Assembly: GCF_000722775.1 (NCBI RefSeq)
Contig: NZ_JPFZ01000009.1
Location: 682,001-746,000, forward strand
Direction of reading: 5' to 3'
DNA from: Streptococcus mitis subsp. hohhotensis
GTDB lineage: Bacteria; Bacillota; Bacilli; Lactobacillales; Streptococcaceae
DNA length: 64,000 nucleotides
The translations under genes were made by a program, and so were the position numbers. Numbering within the stretch: position 1 is the first letter of the stretch; every line of letters begins with the position of its first letter. Of this stretch, positions 18,814 through 28,571 are shown piece by piece. Under the pieces are notes generated by a model. It worked only from the letters and a program-made list of their open reading frames with translations, did no database searches and was not told the origin of the DNA.

Positions 18814-19800
18814 TTAGTGGGAAGCATCCCCATTCCAGATAGAGTTTTTCACGATAACATAATCAACGTGTTTAAGGTCAGCAACCTGACGTCCACCTGC
18901 ATAAGAAATAGCACTTTGAAGGTCTTGTTCCATCTCAGTTAAAGTGTCTTGCAGATGACCTTTAGCAGGAAGCAAGATACGTTTGCCTTCCACATTTTTG
19001 TAAGCACCTTTTTGATATTGTGAGGCTGAACCGTAATATTCTTTGAACTGTTCACCATCGACTTCAATCGTTTTCCCTGGACTTTCGATGTGTCCTGCAA
19101 AGAGGGAACCAATCATAACCATGCTGGCACCGAAACGGATAGACTTAGCAATGTCGCCGTGAGTACGAATTCCTCCATCAGCAATAATCGGTTTACGTGC
19201 AGCCTTGGCACACCAGCGTAGAGCAGCCAACTGCCAACCACCTGTACCAAAACCAGTCTTAACCTTGGTGATACACACCTTACCAGGACCGATTCCGACC
19301 TTAGTAGCATCCGCACCAGCATTTTCCAATTCACGTACAGCTTCTGGTGTTCCCACATTTCCAGCAATGACAAAAGTATCTGGTAATTCTTTCTTGATGT
19401 GTTGAATCATAGAAATCACACTATCTGCATGACCATGGGCAATATCAATCGTGATGTACTCAGGAGCATCAGCCTTGAGCTGGCTAACAAAATCATACTC
19501 ATAATCCTTAACACCGACAGAGATAGAAGCAATGAGCCCTTGCTCATGCATTCGTTTAATAAAAGGAATGCGTCCTGCCTCATCAAAACGGTGCATAATG
19601 TAGAAGTAACCCCCTTTAGCTAGTTGCTCTGCTACATTTTCATCCAAAATCGTCTGCATATTCGCTGGCACAACAGGTAGTTTAAAGGTGTGATTTCCTA
19701 GAGTGACACTTGTATCCGCTTCTGCACGGCTTTTAATCACACATTTATTTGGAATCAATTGAATATCTTCGTAATCAAAAATGGGAAATTCATTTAACAT
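18814..19800 (-). CDS. guaC: GMP reductase
   Basis: Converts GMP to IMP with NADPH, releasing ammonia, for guanine-to-adenine interconversion. The 328-residue TIM barrel has the IMPDH/GMPR signature [10 protein letters not shown] with catalytic Cys176, a GGIRTHGD phosphate-binding segment and a Gly-rich flap. There are no CBS domains, which separates it from IMP dehydrogenase. It is monocistronic, with a consensus promoter and a structured leader of about 70 nt. The start ATG lacks a clear Shine-Dalgarno (only ACGAGAC at a plausible distance), so the leader may matter for translation. Confidence 0.95.
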   Translation of the reverse strand: MLNEFPIFDYEDIQLIPNKCVIKSRAEADTSVTLGNHTFKLPVVPANMQTILDENVAEQLAKGGYFYIMHRFDEAGRIPFIKRMHEQGLIASISVGVKDYEYDFVSQLKADAPEYITIDIAHGHADSVISMIQHIKKELPDTFVIAGNVGTPEAVRELENAGADATKVGIGPGKVCITKVKTGFGTGGWQLAALRWCAKAARKPIIADGGIRTHGDIAKSIRFGASMVMIGSLFAGHIESPGKTIEVDGEQFKEYYGSASQYQKGAYKNVEGKRILLPAKGHLQDTLTEMEQDLQSAISYAGGRQVADLKHVDYVIVKNSIWNGDASH

Positions 19801-19871
19801 ATCGATGTCTCGTTTCTTTTGTAATGACCTACCTATGCTCTCGCATCACTACGCCTTTTCCGACGTTTCCT
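19801..19871 (-). promoter_or_regulatory. Structured 5' leader RNA of guaC
   Basis: The predicted guaC leader folds into two adjacent elements on the minus strand. P1 is ACGTC (19862-19866) with GGCGT (19851-19855) closing a GGAAAA loop. P2 is GTAGTGA (19846-19852) with TCATTAC (19821-19827), enclosing a small ATGC-GAGA-GCAT hairpin (19835-19846) and a free TAGGTAGG. P1 and P2 share two bases and may compete. It does not match the purine riboswitch core, and there is no terminator. Function unknown. Confidence 0.5.
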
Positions 19872-19877
19872 TAATTC

Positions 19878-19906
19878 ATTATAAACTAAAGTACAGTTTT
19901 TGTCAA
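19878..19906 (-). promoter_or_regulatory. guaC promoter
   Basis: A perfect consensus promoter on the minus strand: -35 TTGACA (19901-19906), 17-bp spacer, -10 TATAAT (19878-19883). The expected start site is near 19871. Confidence 0.88.
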
Positions 19907-19972
19907 ATAATTTTATAAATTAAAATATATTGTTCGGTTTTTTCTTATATCAAAGACAAAAAAGTGGAGAGA

Positions 19973-21298
19973 TTATTTTCTCCCCAGTTCTTTAGTAATA
20001 TTACTTTTAAATATTTCTTCGGAGTTTTCTAGCATTTCACAAAATTCACGATAAGATGAAGACTTCTGAGGAATTTGGATAGACCATTTCTTTAACAAAG
20101 CTCCATAACCTGCTAGCTTTCCTATCTCATTATCAACAACCTTGTCCTTGCTCGGAAAAACAAGACCAGCCTTCTCAGCTTTCAAAATATAAGAATAGGA
20201 AATCAGCTGGAATAAGTCCTCACGGTTGATTCCTTTTTCAGTCAATTCCAGTTTTTTATACTTAGCATCTAAAACTATTTTAAGCTCTTCTTGATAAAAA
20301 TCTGGATATACTTTCCGTTTCCCAACAGAAAATACCGAAATACCACCTAGTTTTTCTTTATTCCGTGGATGGATGAAATCTTTTGGCAACAAAGTATGAA
20401 CATACTCTTCCCAAAGCCAGGCAACATCAAAAAGAATACCATGAATTTTTTGATCTTGATACCCTAAACCGTGCTTTTCTTGGTTTAGGATCATCAGACA
20501 AAGTTCTTGTAACTTTCTGTACTCGTGAAAGTATGCATGACGTATAGGTTTAGATTGATTTACCCGAATAATCTTAGCACGATCAGCTAGTTTATAGGCA
20601 GGGGTTACACGCACGATTTCAGCTACGCTTTCTCGACTAGTTGAGAGGTTATCTAGTCCCCCTTGACCAATGCTTTCCTGGTTCTTAATGTATTCAATAG
20701 TGTGACGGACCAACTGCATGAGGGGATTATCGTAGGTGAACTCTCTCGTTGTGTAGGCAATATTTCCCGTGAAAGGAAGATTTTTCTTGAGATGGTTTCT
20801 TACATCAATCACTCCCTTAACATGGCTGTCGTTATGAGAAAATCGCTGGTATTCCTTATAAAGACCTTTTCGAATTGTAGCTTGTAGATACTTGGGGAAG
20901 AGATACATCAAAAGCTGATAAAGCCTCTCTTCACGAGACAAAGCAACATCTAAACTAGTGAGATTGATATTAAGAACCTTGTGTAAGAGATAATGCAAAA
21001 AATGGTCATTACTCTCATTAGAAAAGCGAGAGGAAATCGTTAATCTTTCCTGACCACACCCCAGAAAACCAATCACATTTCCAGTCTTGATTTTCTGATT
21101 AACTGTTTCAAAGATTTTTTGGTCCTTCTCTAAGTCAGGAGAATTCTTCAAATCATTTGGAAAAATAAAGATATTGTCCTCTTTAGAAAGGTTATCCAGT
21201 GTTCTATCAAGAAGTGCTTGACTTAGTTTGGGATATTCTGCGACAAAGTCTTCCTTAGCAATTCTATGCTGATTATCAGTTATCCGCATCATTATCAC
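19973..21298 (-). CDS. mcrC: McrC-family restriction endonuclease subunit
   Basis: Nuclease subunit of an McrBC modification-dependent restriction system; it cuts DNA when the McrB motor meets a methylated site. The 441-residue protein has a PD-(D/E)XK core near the C-terminus: YPDF with D333, then LDAKYK with D344 and K346, so the catalytic set is intact. The N-terminal half is the McrB-interacting region. The start overlaps the mcrB 3' end by about 20 bases; ATG codons at 21298, 21292 and 21289 are all possible. Recognition sequence and methyl type cannot be read from the sequence. Confidence 0.88.
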   Translation of the reverse strand: MIMMRITDNQHRIAKEDFVAEYPKLSQALLDRTLDNLSKEDNIFIFPNDLKNSPDLEKDQKIFETVNQKIKTGNVIGFLGCGQERLTISSRFSNESNDHFLHYLLHKVLNINLTSLDVALSREERLYQLLMYLFPKYLQATIRKGLYKEYQRFSHNDSHVKGVIDVRNHLKKNLPFTGNIAYTTREFTYDNPLMQLVRHTIEYIKNQESIGQGGLDNLSTSRESVAEIVRVTPAYKLADRAKIIRVNQSKPIRHAYFHEYRKLQELCLMILNQEKHGLGYQDQKIHGILFDVAWLWEEYVHTLLPKDFIHPRNKEKLGGISVFSVGKRKVYPDFYQEELKIVLDAKYKKLELTEKGINREDLFQLISYSYILKAEKAGLVFPSKDKVVDNEIGKLAGYGALLKKWSIQIPQKSSSYREFCEMLENSEEIFKSNITKELGRK

Positions 21299-22646
21299 CA
21301 GTATCTTGCGGTTCTGTTCGCTCCTTATTTATCAGATCAAATGCTTTTTTCAAAGTTTCCAGAGTTTCAAATTCCTCATAAGTACCCCGTACATAATCTT
21401 CCAAAAGCGGTTTGAGATAATCAGACCAGAGTGATTCATAGTCAAAATCTACATCCTTCAAGTTAAGGAAATAACTTGGCCCGATATGATAATGACTATT
21501 TAATTCCTGAACGTTTTCGATAGCAACATTCAAGTTTCTTAGACGTTTTTTCGCTTCTTCAGCTTTATCACCAAGAGCAGTATCGAGCATACCTAATTGG
21601 CTTTCAGCAGTAACTTCAACAAAACGGAAACGACGACGCATAGCAAAATCAAAGGTGTCCACTGAACGGTCAATGTCATTCATAGTGCAGATGATATAGA
21701 CATTTTCAGGGATATAAAATTTCTCATCAGTCTCATGTAAATTAGCGTATTGTGTAGAAACACTTCCCTTTTCACCACGATAACTAGGGTCGATAGAGAA
21801 AAAGAGTTCCCCAAAAATCTTAGAAATCTCCCCACGGTTGATTTCATCAATGATAAAGACAAAATTATCTTGGCCTCCAGTTTTCTTAGCGTCTCTAGCT
21901 TTCTGACAAAACTTCTTAAAGATACCATCTACTAATTTAAACTCAATGGTACCATCTCCATTAGATACTGGTCTCAATCCCTCTACAAAATCCGTATAGT
22001 CATAAGATGGGTGAAACTGTACAAAGCCTATTTGGTCTTCGTTGCCATCCGTTAATTCTTTAGCAATTTCTTTAGCAAGATAAGTTTTTCCTGTACCAGG
22101 AGCACCGCGGAGGATGAGGTTTTTGGATGACAGTAAAATATTTTTATACTCGTTGATATTTTCTGATGTGTTTTCCTCGTTTTTAATATCTGCAATCTTA
22201 TCTTTTTCAATATTAAAATCCATATATAACTCATCAAGACTTGAATATGTTAATAAAGATACTGTTGTAAAGTCCCATTTATTGGTTTCAAGAGAATTTA
22301 ACTGGAAATCACCAAATTTACTAATCGGAATGATTTCAAATCGTCTTGGAAACCCTTCGAACTCACTATTTTCAACATATTGATAAGGACCAATTATTTT
22401 AGCCAAAAAAGAAGCCCGTAGATTCTTCCTGGGAACTACTACTAAATCTCCTATACTGACTCCATGTTGAAGGAGTGCTACTTGATTCTCTTGTTTTCTA
22501 GGTTTTTCTTCACCACTGTAAGGATAATTTTTTTCTTCTATATTTTCAAATCCAATATATAGAACTTTATCCTTAAAAGATTTCTTATGCAATTTTATGT
22601 TATTGGTCCCGCCAACTGAAATTTTCCAAACTCTTATATTCGACAT
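21276..22646 (-). CDS. mcrB: McrB-family AAA+ GTPase with N-terminal PUA/EVE-like domain
   Basis: Motor and recognition subunit of the McrBC system. The C-terminal AAA+ domain has Walker A GAPGTGKT (181-188), Walker B VFIIDEINRGE and the McrB-type sensor MNDIDRSVDTFDFAMRRRF. The first 130 residues (WKISVGG..., IGDLVVVP, IIGPYQYV, FPRRFEI) look like a PUA/EVE-type modified-base reader rather than the E. coli McrB domain. I place the start at ATG 22646 (MSNIRVW), because GGAGG lies 5 nt upstream; the in-frame ATG at 22658 is inside that ribosome site. Translation with mcrC is coupled. The pair sits between core genes and was probably acquired. Confidence 0.88.
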   Translation of the reverse strand: MSNIRVWKISVGGTNNIKLHKKSFKDKVLYIGFENIEEKNYPYSGEEKPRKQENQVALLQHGVSIGDLVVVPRKNLRASFLAKIIGPYQYVENSEFEGFPRRFEIIPISKFGDFQLNSLETNKWDFTTVSLLTYSSLDELYMDFNIEKDKIADIKNEENTSENINEYKNILLSSKNLILRGAPGTGKTYLAKEIAKELTDGNEDQIGFVQFHPSYDYTDFVEGLRPVSNGDGTIEFKLVDGIFKKFCQKARDAKKTGGQDNFVFIIDEINRGEISKIFGELFFSIDPSYRGEKGSVSTQYANLHETDEKFYIPENVYIICTMNDIDRSVDTFDFAMRRRFRFVEVTAESQLGMLDTALGDKAEEAKKRLRNLNVAIENVQELNSHYHIGPSYFLNLKDVDFDYESLWSDYLKPLLEDYVRGTYEEFETLETLKKAFDLINKERTEPQDTGDNDADN

Positions 22647-22723
22647 AAATTCCTCCATTTTAACATTAACATATAATATTTTTTATATAATAACACTAAT
22701 CAAGAAGCAAAGCAAGGAATTAA

Positions 22724-22771
22724 ATAAAAAGTCCAGTGTTAGGAGCTTTAATGTCTCTTAACGCTAGACTT
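22724..22771 (-). terminator. Terminator of the leucine operon
   Basis: A 13-bp stem with one mismatch (AAGTCTAGCGTTA / TAACACTGGACTT on the minus strand) and a 17-nt loop is followed by TTTTTATTT, just after the last gene of the leu cluster. Confidence 0.85.
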
Positions 22772-22781
22772 CTTCTCTATC

Positions 22782-23561
22782 CTAATAATACTCACCCTGA
22801 CGGTAGTCCCATGAGTTAAAGGTGTCTGACAGATGCATCATAATCTTATCAATGTCAAGCCCTTTGCGGATTACAACTGGAGCTGGTGAAGTTGAGCGAG
22901 CTCCTCCTTGTTCTGGGATGAGTTTGCCTTCTTTATCGACCATAGAGACCATCACACCCTGCTCGTAGCGTGTTTCAATCGTTTTGTCAGGTTGGATGGA
23001 TGCCACGTAGTCGTCTGCTTCAATGACAAGGTCCACTGCTCCTTCGATACGTTCTCCGATTCCTTCTACCTTACCACGGTTTCCTTTTCCAGATGGATTT
23101 GCAGATGAGGCGTAGACCATCTTGCCTTCTTCCCAAAGTTTGGCAGCCAATTGTTCACCAGCTTTCCCAAACTTGATAACGAAACAGCTAGTACCACGAA
23201 CGTCAGTCATCAGTTCTACACGGCCATCCCCGTATGCTTTCAATTTTTCAAAGGCTTCTGGTTTCCAAGGAAGAATACAACCAAGAAGAATGTCTTCATC
23301 CCAATGTTTTTGGTAAAAGGCTTCAATTTCTGGGTTGAGTTGTGCTAAAGCGCGAAGCTCATCCATGCTACCGCAGAGAACAACACCTGGTTTGTTACGG
23401 TTACGCTCTTTAGCTGCGAACTTGCGCTCAAGTCCTGCCTTGTCGCTAGTCATGATAATGTAACCAACTTTAGTAGGGCAAACGATACATCCGCCCTCAC
23501 CTTTTAAAATATCATATCCTTCTTGTGAAAGTGTTCCGTTCCATTGAATGTGTTTTGTCAT
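22782..23561 (-). CDS. Sua5/YciO/YrdC-domain protein
   Basis: A 259-residue protein with a YrdC-like fold: an N-terminal GGCIVCPTKVGYIIMTSD strand-turn, RNRNKPGVVL (the lysine-rich nucleotide-binding stretch) and the SSANPSGKGN segment typical of Sua5/YciO proteins. True Sua5 enzymes make threonylcarbamoyl-AMP for the t6A modification of tRNA. YciO-type relatives have lower or unknown activity, and this one has an extra C-terminal region of about 60 residues. It lies 27 nt after leuD and before the terminator, so it is co-transcribed with the leu genes, with no obvious metabolic reason. Exact function uncertain. Confidence 0.8.
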   Translation of the reverse strand: MTKHIQWNGTLSQEGYDILKGEGGCIVCPTKVGYIIMTSDKAGLERKFAAKERNRNKPGVVLCGSMDELRALAQLNPEIEAFYQKHWDEDILLGCILPWKPEAFEKLKAYGDGRVELMTDVRGTSCFVIKFGKAGEQLAAKLWEEGKMVYASSANPSGKGNRGKVEGIGERIEGAVDLVIEADDYVASIQPDKTIETRYEQGVMVSMVDKEGKLIPEQGGARSTSPAPVVIRKGLDIDKIMMHLSDTFNSWDYRQGEYY

Positions 23562-23588
23562 AGTTCTATTTCCTTTTCTATTTTTCTT

Positions 23589-24182
23589 CTAATCCTGCCA
23601 GTAGGCTGGTCGTTGTTTTTCATAAGCAGCAATCAAATCTTCATACTGCAAAGTAATACCGATATCATCCAAACCATTTAAGAGTTTGTGTTTCCACTCG
23701 CTATCGATTTCAAAAGTGAATTCTCCAACTGGTGAGATGATTTTTTGTTGTTCCAAGTCCACAGTTACCTGGTCGGTTGGTTTTAGCTGGGCTAGTTTCT
23801 CTCTAACCTCTCTAGGCTGAACAATAGGTAACATGCTATTATTGAGTTCATTATTGTAATGAATGTCACCGAAAGACCCTGCAATCACAACCTTAAAACC
23901 ATAGTCTGCTAGAGCCCAAGCTGCGTGTTCTCTCGAAGAACCTGCCCCAAAGTTATCCCCTGAAATGAGAATACTGGCTTTGCGATATTCAGGTCGGTTA
24001 AAGACAAAGTCTGGATCCTCAGTATACTTGTCATCCAAATAACGCCAAGCATACATGAGGTACTTACCAAAGCCTTTTTTATCAATTAACTTGAGAAACT
24101 GCTTAGGTAGGATTTGGTCGGTGTCGATATTATCATTCATGAGAGGAACGGTCGTTCCCGTATAAACTGTAAATTTCTCCAT
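23589..24182 (-). CDS. leuD: 3-isopropylmalate dehydratase small subunit
   Basis: Small (swivel-domain) subunit of isopropylmalate isomerase, which moves the hydroxyl of 2-isopropylmalate to give 3-isopropylmalate in leucine synthesis. The 197 residues are the usual length. Visible are [15 protein letters not shown] near the start and the [13 protein letters not shown] loop that binds substrate phosphate/carboxylate groups. It follows leuC by 9 nt and works as a heterodimer with it. Confidence 0.96.
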   Translation of the reverse strand: MEKFTVYTGTTVPLMNDNIDTDQILPKQFLKLIDKKGFGKYLMYAWRYLDDKYTEDPDFVFNRPEYRKASILISGDNFGAGSSREHAAWALADYGFKVVIAGSFGDIHYNNELNNSMLPIVQPREVREKLAQLKPTDQVTVDLEQQKIISPVGEFTFEIDSEWKHKLLNGLDDIGITLQYEDLIAAYEKQRPAYWQD

Positions 24183-24191
24183 ATCCTCTCC

Positions 24192-25574
24192 TTACTGAGC
24201 TTCTGGCATTTGTCGAACATCTACAAAGCGCCCTGCAATAGCTGCTGCTGCTGCCATGGCTGGACTGCAGAGATGAGTCTTAGCGCCAAAGCCCTGTCTG
24301 TCTTCAAAGTTGCGGTTGCTGGTTGAAGCGCAGTGGACACCATCAGGAACCTTGTCCGGATTCATTCCTAGGCACATAGAACAACCTGGGTCTCTCCACT
24401 CAAAGCCAGCATCTATGAAAACCTTATCCAAACCCAACTTCTCAGCAGCTCGTTTGACAGGACGAGAGCCCGGAACCACGATAGCCGTTAGATTGGGGGC
24501 TATTTTCTTTCCTTTGACAAATCGCGCAGCCAGTTGCAAGTCGCTGAGACGAGCATTTGTACAAGAGCCGATAAAGATATAACCTAGTTCAATATCAGCT
24601 GGCTTTTGACCTGGTTCCAAATCCATATAATTGTAGGCTCGTTCATCATTCATATCCTTAATTTCTGGGAAACTACTGTCAAAGTCAACCCCCATAGCAG
24701 GGTTGGTTCCCCAGGTCACCATAGGAGCCAAGTCTGAGACATCCATCTGGATAACCTTATCATAAACGGCATCCTCATCACTGACAATTGTTTTCCAATC
24801 CGCCACAGCCTCTTCAAAGTCCTCTGGAACACATTCTCGTCCCTTGAGATAATTATAGGTGGTTTGATCCGGATTCATGATTCCCATCTTAGAACCAAAC
24901 TCGATGGACATATTGCAGATAGTCATTCGCTCTTCCATGCTCAGTGCATCAATCGCTTGTCCCCGATATTCCACCACATAGCCAACACCACAGGCAACGC
25001 CGTACTTGGCAATCAAGGCTAGAATGAAATCCTTAGAATAAACTCCTTTTTGAGGAACACCAGTGAATTCTACCAGCATTTTCTTGGGTTTGACCTGCCA
25101 GAGGGTCTGTGTCGCGAAGACATGTTCGACCTCACTGGTCCCAATTCCAAAAGCGATCGCTCCGAAAGCCCCGTGGGTTGCTGTGTGACTGTCTCCACAG
25201 ACGATGAATTTTCCTGGTTGGGTTCTTCCTGTTTCTGGACCTACCATGTGCACGATTCCTTGTTTTTCAGAACCGTGGGCAGCATGTTCGATCCCAAACT
25301 CCTCAACATTTTCAGCCAGCTTATCAATTTGAGCCTTAGAAATCACATCTCGAATATCGTAGATATTGACTGTCGGGACATTGTGGTCAAAGGTTCCAAA
25401 TGTCAATTCTGGTCGTCTCAATCTACGACCTGCGTCTCGTAATCCTTGAAAAGCCTGAGGGCTGGTCACTTCATGAATATAGTGCTGATCCACATACATG
25501 AGTTGGGGCTGCCCCTCTTCTCCTGTGATGACATGACGGTCCCATAATTTATCAAAAATCGATTTTCCTGCCAT
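24192..25574 (-). CDS. leuC: 3-isopropylmalate dehydratase large subunit
   Basis: Aconitase-family catalytic subunit that holds the [4Fe-4S] cluster. At 460 residues it is full length. Cluster cysteines are in GSCTNAR and in [11 protein letters not shown], and [15 protein letters not shown] is the aconitase signature. It follows the small DUF1294 gene by 3 nt and precedes leuD by 9 nt. Integrity of all motifs suggests an active leucine pathway, unlike strains where leu genes have decayed. Confidence 0.97.
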   Translation of the reverse strand: MAGKSIFDKLWDRHVITGEEGQPQLMYVDQHYIHEVTSPQAFQGLRDAGRRLRRPELTFGTFDHNVPTVNIYDIRDVISKAQIDKLAENVEEFGIEHAAHGSEKQGIVHMVGPETGRTQPGKFIVCGDSHTATHGAFGAIAFGIGTSEVEHVFATQTLWQVKPKKMLVEFTGVPQKGVYSKDFILALIAKYGVACGVGYVVEYRGQAIDALSMEERMTICNMSIEFGSKMGIMNPDQTTYNYLKGRECVPEDFEEAVADWKTIVSDEDAVYDKVIQMDVSDLAPMVTWGTNPAMGVDFDSSFPEIKDMNDERAYNYMDLEPGQKPADIELGYIFIGSCTNARLSDLQLAARFVKGKKIAPNLTAIVVPGSRPVKRAAEKLGLDKVFIDAGFEWRDPGCSMCLGMNPDKVPDGVHCASTSNRNFEDRQGFGAKTHLCSPAMAAAAAIAGRFVDVRQMPEAQ

Positions 25575-25577
25575 CCA

Positions 25578-25847
25578 TTACCTCCAAATAAAATATAAGG
25601 CTACTACTGTGGACACCATTCCGAGAAACCAAACTGTTTTAAAATACCATTTTCGAGTCTTGTGGTGAAAGATGATTCCTGCTAACCAGGCCCCAAAACC
25701 ACCACAAGTAAAGGCTAAAATGAGTAAGATTTTCTCTGGGATGCGCCAAACTCTTCTCCTTGCCTTAGATTTGTCAATGCCATAAATCAAGAAAACCATG
25801 ACATTCCAAATCAAAAGGACTAGAGTAATTCTTTCGTCTAACTTCAT
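25578..25847 (-). CDS. Small DUF1294 membrane protein inside the leu operon
   Basis: An 89-residue protein with three predicted membrane segments (about 8-25, 40-58 and 72-88) and the DUF1294 hallmark: a basic stretch DKSKARRRVWRIPE after helix 1 and HHKTRKWYF before helix 3. The start overlaps the leuB stop as ATGA, and leuC begins 3 nt after its stop, so it is translated as part of the operon. The family has no established function that I know. Being wedged between leucine genes could mean a link to branched-chain amino acid or metabolite transport, or only a fortunate insertion. Confidence 0.85.
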   Translation of the reverse strand: MKLDERITLVLLIWNVMVFLIYGIDKSKARRRVWRIPEKILLILAFTCGGFGAWLAGIIFHHKTRKWYFKTVWFLGMVSTVVALYFIWR

Positions 25848-26881
25848 AACCTTGCAATAATAGCTTCTGTCATTTCCTTAGTTGAAGCCTGTCCACCTAT
25901 ATCTCTTGTTAAAATGTCAGCCGCTAAACTTGCCTCAACAGCACGCTCAATACGCTCTGCATCCTCATAACGTCCAAAACTATCTCTCAACATCATGGCA
26001 ACTGATAAAATCATGGAGATAGGATTTGCAATGCCTTGACCAGCAATATCAGGTGCTGAACCGTGAATAGGTTCATAGAGACTTGGTCCATTTTCAGAAT
26101 GACTGGCTGATGGCATAACTCCAAGTGTGCCAGATAGGACGCTTGATTCATCAGAGAGAATATCTCCGAAAAGATTTTCTGTCACGATGACATCAAACTT
26201 AGCAGGATTGGTAATCATGAGCATGGCAGCTGAGTCCACCAACTGGTGTTCCAAGGTCACATCTGGGAAATCCTGTGCGACCTCCTCAGCTACTTTCCGC
26301 CAGAGTTTTGAGGTCGCTAGAACATTTTGCTTATCAATACTAGTAACGATTTTTCTCCGATTTCTTGCGATTTCAAAGGCTTTGCGAATAATCCGCTCCA
26401 CCTCCTCATAGCTATAATCGTTGATATCACGGGCTTTGCGCTCTTCAAGGATATGATCTCCAAAGTAAATCCCGCCTGTCAACTCCCGCACCACGACAAA
26501 GTCTACACCAGCAATTCGTTCCGGTTTGAGTGGTGACAAATGCTTGAGACTGTCAAAGATTTTTACAGGGCGAATATTAGCGTAAAGATTGAGTTCCTTA
26601 CGGAGAGCTAGCAAGCCTTGTTCAGGCCGAACCGTTTCACTATCATACCGGGGACTACCGATAGCCGCTAGGAGAATGGCATCTGCTTCACGACATACCT
26701 TGAGGGTTTCATCAGGTAAGGGATGCCCTGCTGCATCGATACCTGCACCTCCAAAAGGTCGTTTGTCTATTTCATAGTCAAAGCCTGTTTTTTCAGCTAG
26801 AGCCTCCAGAACTTCTAAACCAGCCTCCATGATTTCTGGGCCGATTCCATCCCCTGCTAGAGCTACTATTTTCTTTGTCAT
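25844..26881 (-). CDS. leuB: 3-isopropylmalate dehydrogenase
   Basis: Oxidatively decarboxylates 3-isopropylmalate with NAD+ to the leucine ketoacid precursor. The 345-residue protein has the family features: GDGIGPEIM at the start, substrate-binding arginines in the LRKELNLYANIRP region, and the metal/substrate signature NLFGDILSDESS. It lies 11 nt after leuA and overlaps the following DUF1294 gene. Confidence 0.97.
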   Translation of the reverse strand: MTKKIVALAGDGIGPEIMEAGLEVLEALAEKTGFDYEIDKRPFGGAGIDAAGHPLPDETLKVCREADAILLAAIGSPRYDSETVRPEQGLLALRKELNLYANIRPVKIFDSLKHLSPLKPERIAGVDFVVVRELTGGIYFGDHILEERKARDINDYSYEEVERIIRKAFEIARNRRKIVTSIDKQNVLATSKLWRKVAEEVAQDFPDVTLEHQLVDSAAMLMITNPAKFDVIVTENLFGDILSDESSVLSGTLGVMPSASHSENGPSLYEPIHGSAPDIAGQGIANPISMILSVAMMLRDSFGRYEDAERIERAVEASLAADILTRDIGGQASTKEMTEAIIARL

Positions 26882-26892
26882 AGCCTTCTCCT

Positions 26893-28455
26893 TTACACAC
26901 TAGGCATATCGCGGTAGGAAACGCTACGCCCCATCTCACCAGCATTCTCTTTTTGAACAAAGGTATTGGCATTGATGTAGGCAATAGCAGATGCTTTCAG
27001 TACATCGAAATCAAGTCCCGCTGCATTAAAGATGGTTTCTGTATCTCTGTTTTCAACAGTGACCAAGACCCGAGCTTGGGCATCAATTCCATCTGTCACC
27101 GCATCAATGGTATAGGACACCAAGCGGACAGATTGGTTAAAGAACTTATCGATAGCGTTAAAGATCGCTTCAACGGAACCTTGCCCTGTCGCATTAAATT
27201 CGACTTTCTCACCATCCATATTGGCTAGGCTTACGAGCGCTTCGATGTCATTATCAGCATGAGTTTGCAGTTGTAAATCATCAAAGTGGAAGCCTTCTGG
27301 ATTTTCAACCATGGTTCCAGCTACCAGCGCACGAATATCTGCATCTGTGATTTCTTGTTTCTTGTCTGCTAACGCCTTGAACTTCGCAAAGAGTGGTTTG
27401 ATATCCTCTTCTGTAAAATCTAGGGCCAATTCTCTCAGTTTCTCAACAAAAGCATGGCGACCAGACAATTTTCCAAGCGGAAGACTATTACTCTTAACAC
27501 CAACCAATTCAGGGGTGATAATCTCATAAGTAAGAGGATTTTTAAGAACTCCATCTTGGTGAATACCAGATTCGTGAGAAAAGGCATTACCACCAACTAC
27601 AGCCTTGTTTTTAGGAACTGGAATACCAGAGAAGCGAGAAACCATTTCTGACGTATTGATGGTCTCATTTAGGACAATACTGGTTTCTGCTTGATAGTAA
27701 TCTTGGCGAATATTGAGAGCAACTGCTATTTCTTCCAAAGCAGCATTTCCAGCTCGCTCCCCAATACCGTTGATAGTTCCTTCAACACGTCCTGCCCCAT
27801 TCTTGACGGCAGCAAGGCTATTAGCCACTGCCATTCCAAGGTCATCATGACAGTGAGGCGAATAGATGATCTGACGATCCGTCTTGACATTCTCAATCAG
27901 GTATTTGAAGATGGCTCCATATTCCTCTGGTGTGGTAAATCCTACCGTATCAGGAATATTGATATAAGATGCCCCTGCATCAACCGCTGTTTGAACAACT
28001 TGCAAGAGGAAATCCAACTCTGTTCTAGTCGCATCCTCAGGAGAGAATTCAACCACTTCAAACTTAGAACGGGCATAAGAAACATGCTCCTTAATAGCTT
28101 CTAGAATCTCTTCCTTGCTCTTATTGAGCTTATACTTACGATGAATCGGACTGGTAGCGATAAAGACGTGAACCTGTGGATACTTGGCATCCTTGAGAGC
28201 CTCATAACAAGCATCAATATCAGACTTGACAGAGCGTGCTAAACCAGTCACCGCTGTTTTCTTCAAGACCTTAGCAATCTCCTGCACTGCTGTGAATGAA
28301 TCAGGACTCGCCGCCGGAAAACCAGCTTCAATGGCTGAAATACCCCATTTCTCCAGCTGCCTTGCAATGGCAATTTTTTCCTTGATTGAAAAATTAACGC
28401 CCGGTGTCTGCTCTCCATCCCGAAGGCTGGTATCTAGAAATTCAACTGTTCTCAT
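26893..28455 (-). CDS. leuA: 2-isopropylmalate synthase
   Basis: Condenses acetyl-CoA with 2-oxoisovalerate, the committed and leucine-inhibited step. The 520-residue chain has the TIM-barrel start LRDGEQTPG (R12, D13), the metal-binding HCHDDLG segment and [11 protein letters not shown], followed by a C-terminal regulatory LeuA-dimer domain from about 390 that binds leucine. It is the first structural gene of the operon. Expression is controlled by a CodY box, an attenuator and a leader peptide with three Leu codons immediately upstream. Confidence 0.97.
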   Translation of the reverse strand: MRTVEFLDTSLRDGEQTPGVNFSIKEKIAIARQLEKWGISAIEAGFPAASPDSFTAVQEIAKVLKKTAVTGLARSVKSDIDACYEALKDAKYPQVHVFIATSPIHRKYKLNKSKEEILEAIKEHVSYARSKFEVVEFSPEDATRTELDFLLQVVQTAVDAGASYINIPDTVGFTTPEEYGAIFKYLIENVKTDRQIIYSPHCHDDLGMAVANSLAAVKNGAGRVEGTINGIGERAGNAALEEIAVALNIRQDYYQAETSIVLNETINTSEMVSRFSGIPVPKNKAVVGGNAFSHESGIHQDGVLKNPLTYEIITPELVGVKSNSLPLGKLSGRHAFVEKLRELALDFTEEDIKPLFAKFKALADKKQEITDADIRALVAGTMVENPEGFHFDDLQLQTHADNDIEALVSLANMDGEKVEFNATGQGSVEAIFNAIDKFFNQSVRLVSYTIDAVTDGIDAQARVLVTVENRDTETIFNAAGLDFDVLKASAIAYINANTFVQKENAGEMGRSVSYRDMPSV

Positions 28456-28483
28456 AAGATTTCCCCTTTTCCAAATGTGGTTT

Positions 28484-28520
28484 TAAAAAAACATCTCGCT
28501 CAGAAGTCCAAGCGAGATGT
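28484..28520 (-). terminator. Leucine-operon attenuator terminator
   Basis: A perfect 10-bp stem ACATCTCGCT / AGCGAGATGT (28511-28520 and 28491-28500) with a 10-nt loop is followed by seven T on the minus strand, 29 nt before leuA. The alternative pairing of minus-strand CCAAGC-GG-GAG (28528-28538) with CTCGCTTGG (28508-28516) would break this terminator, as in classical amino-acid attenuation. Confidence 0.88.
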
Positions 28521-28552
28521 TGATTCACTCCCGCTTGGTAAGCCAAACAGGA

Positions 28553-28571
28553 CTAATGCTTTTTGCACTAG
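28553..28571 (-). promoter_or_regulatory. Pause hairpin of the leu leader
   Basis: CTAGTGC-AAAAA-GCATTAG folds into a 7-bp stem (one G-U) directly at the leader-peptide stop codon, the normal place for the 1:2 pause structure of an attenuator. Confidence 0.65.

Noticed and set aside
19801-19871. Purine riboswitch in front of guaC
   Set aside because: The conserved three-way junction and loop-loop sequences are missing and there is no expression platform with terminator.
21276-22658. mcrB start at ATG 22658
   Set aside because: That ATG belongs to the ATGGAGG ribosome site of the ATG at 22646; the same pattern occurs at dprA (34018) and licB (35685).
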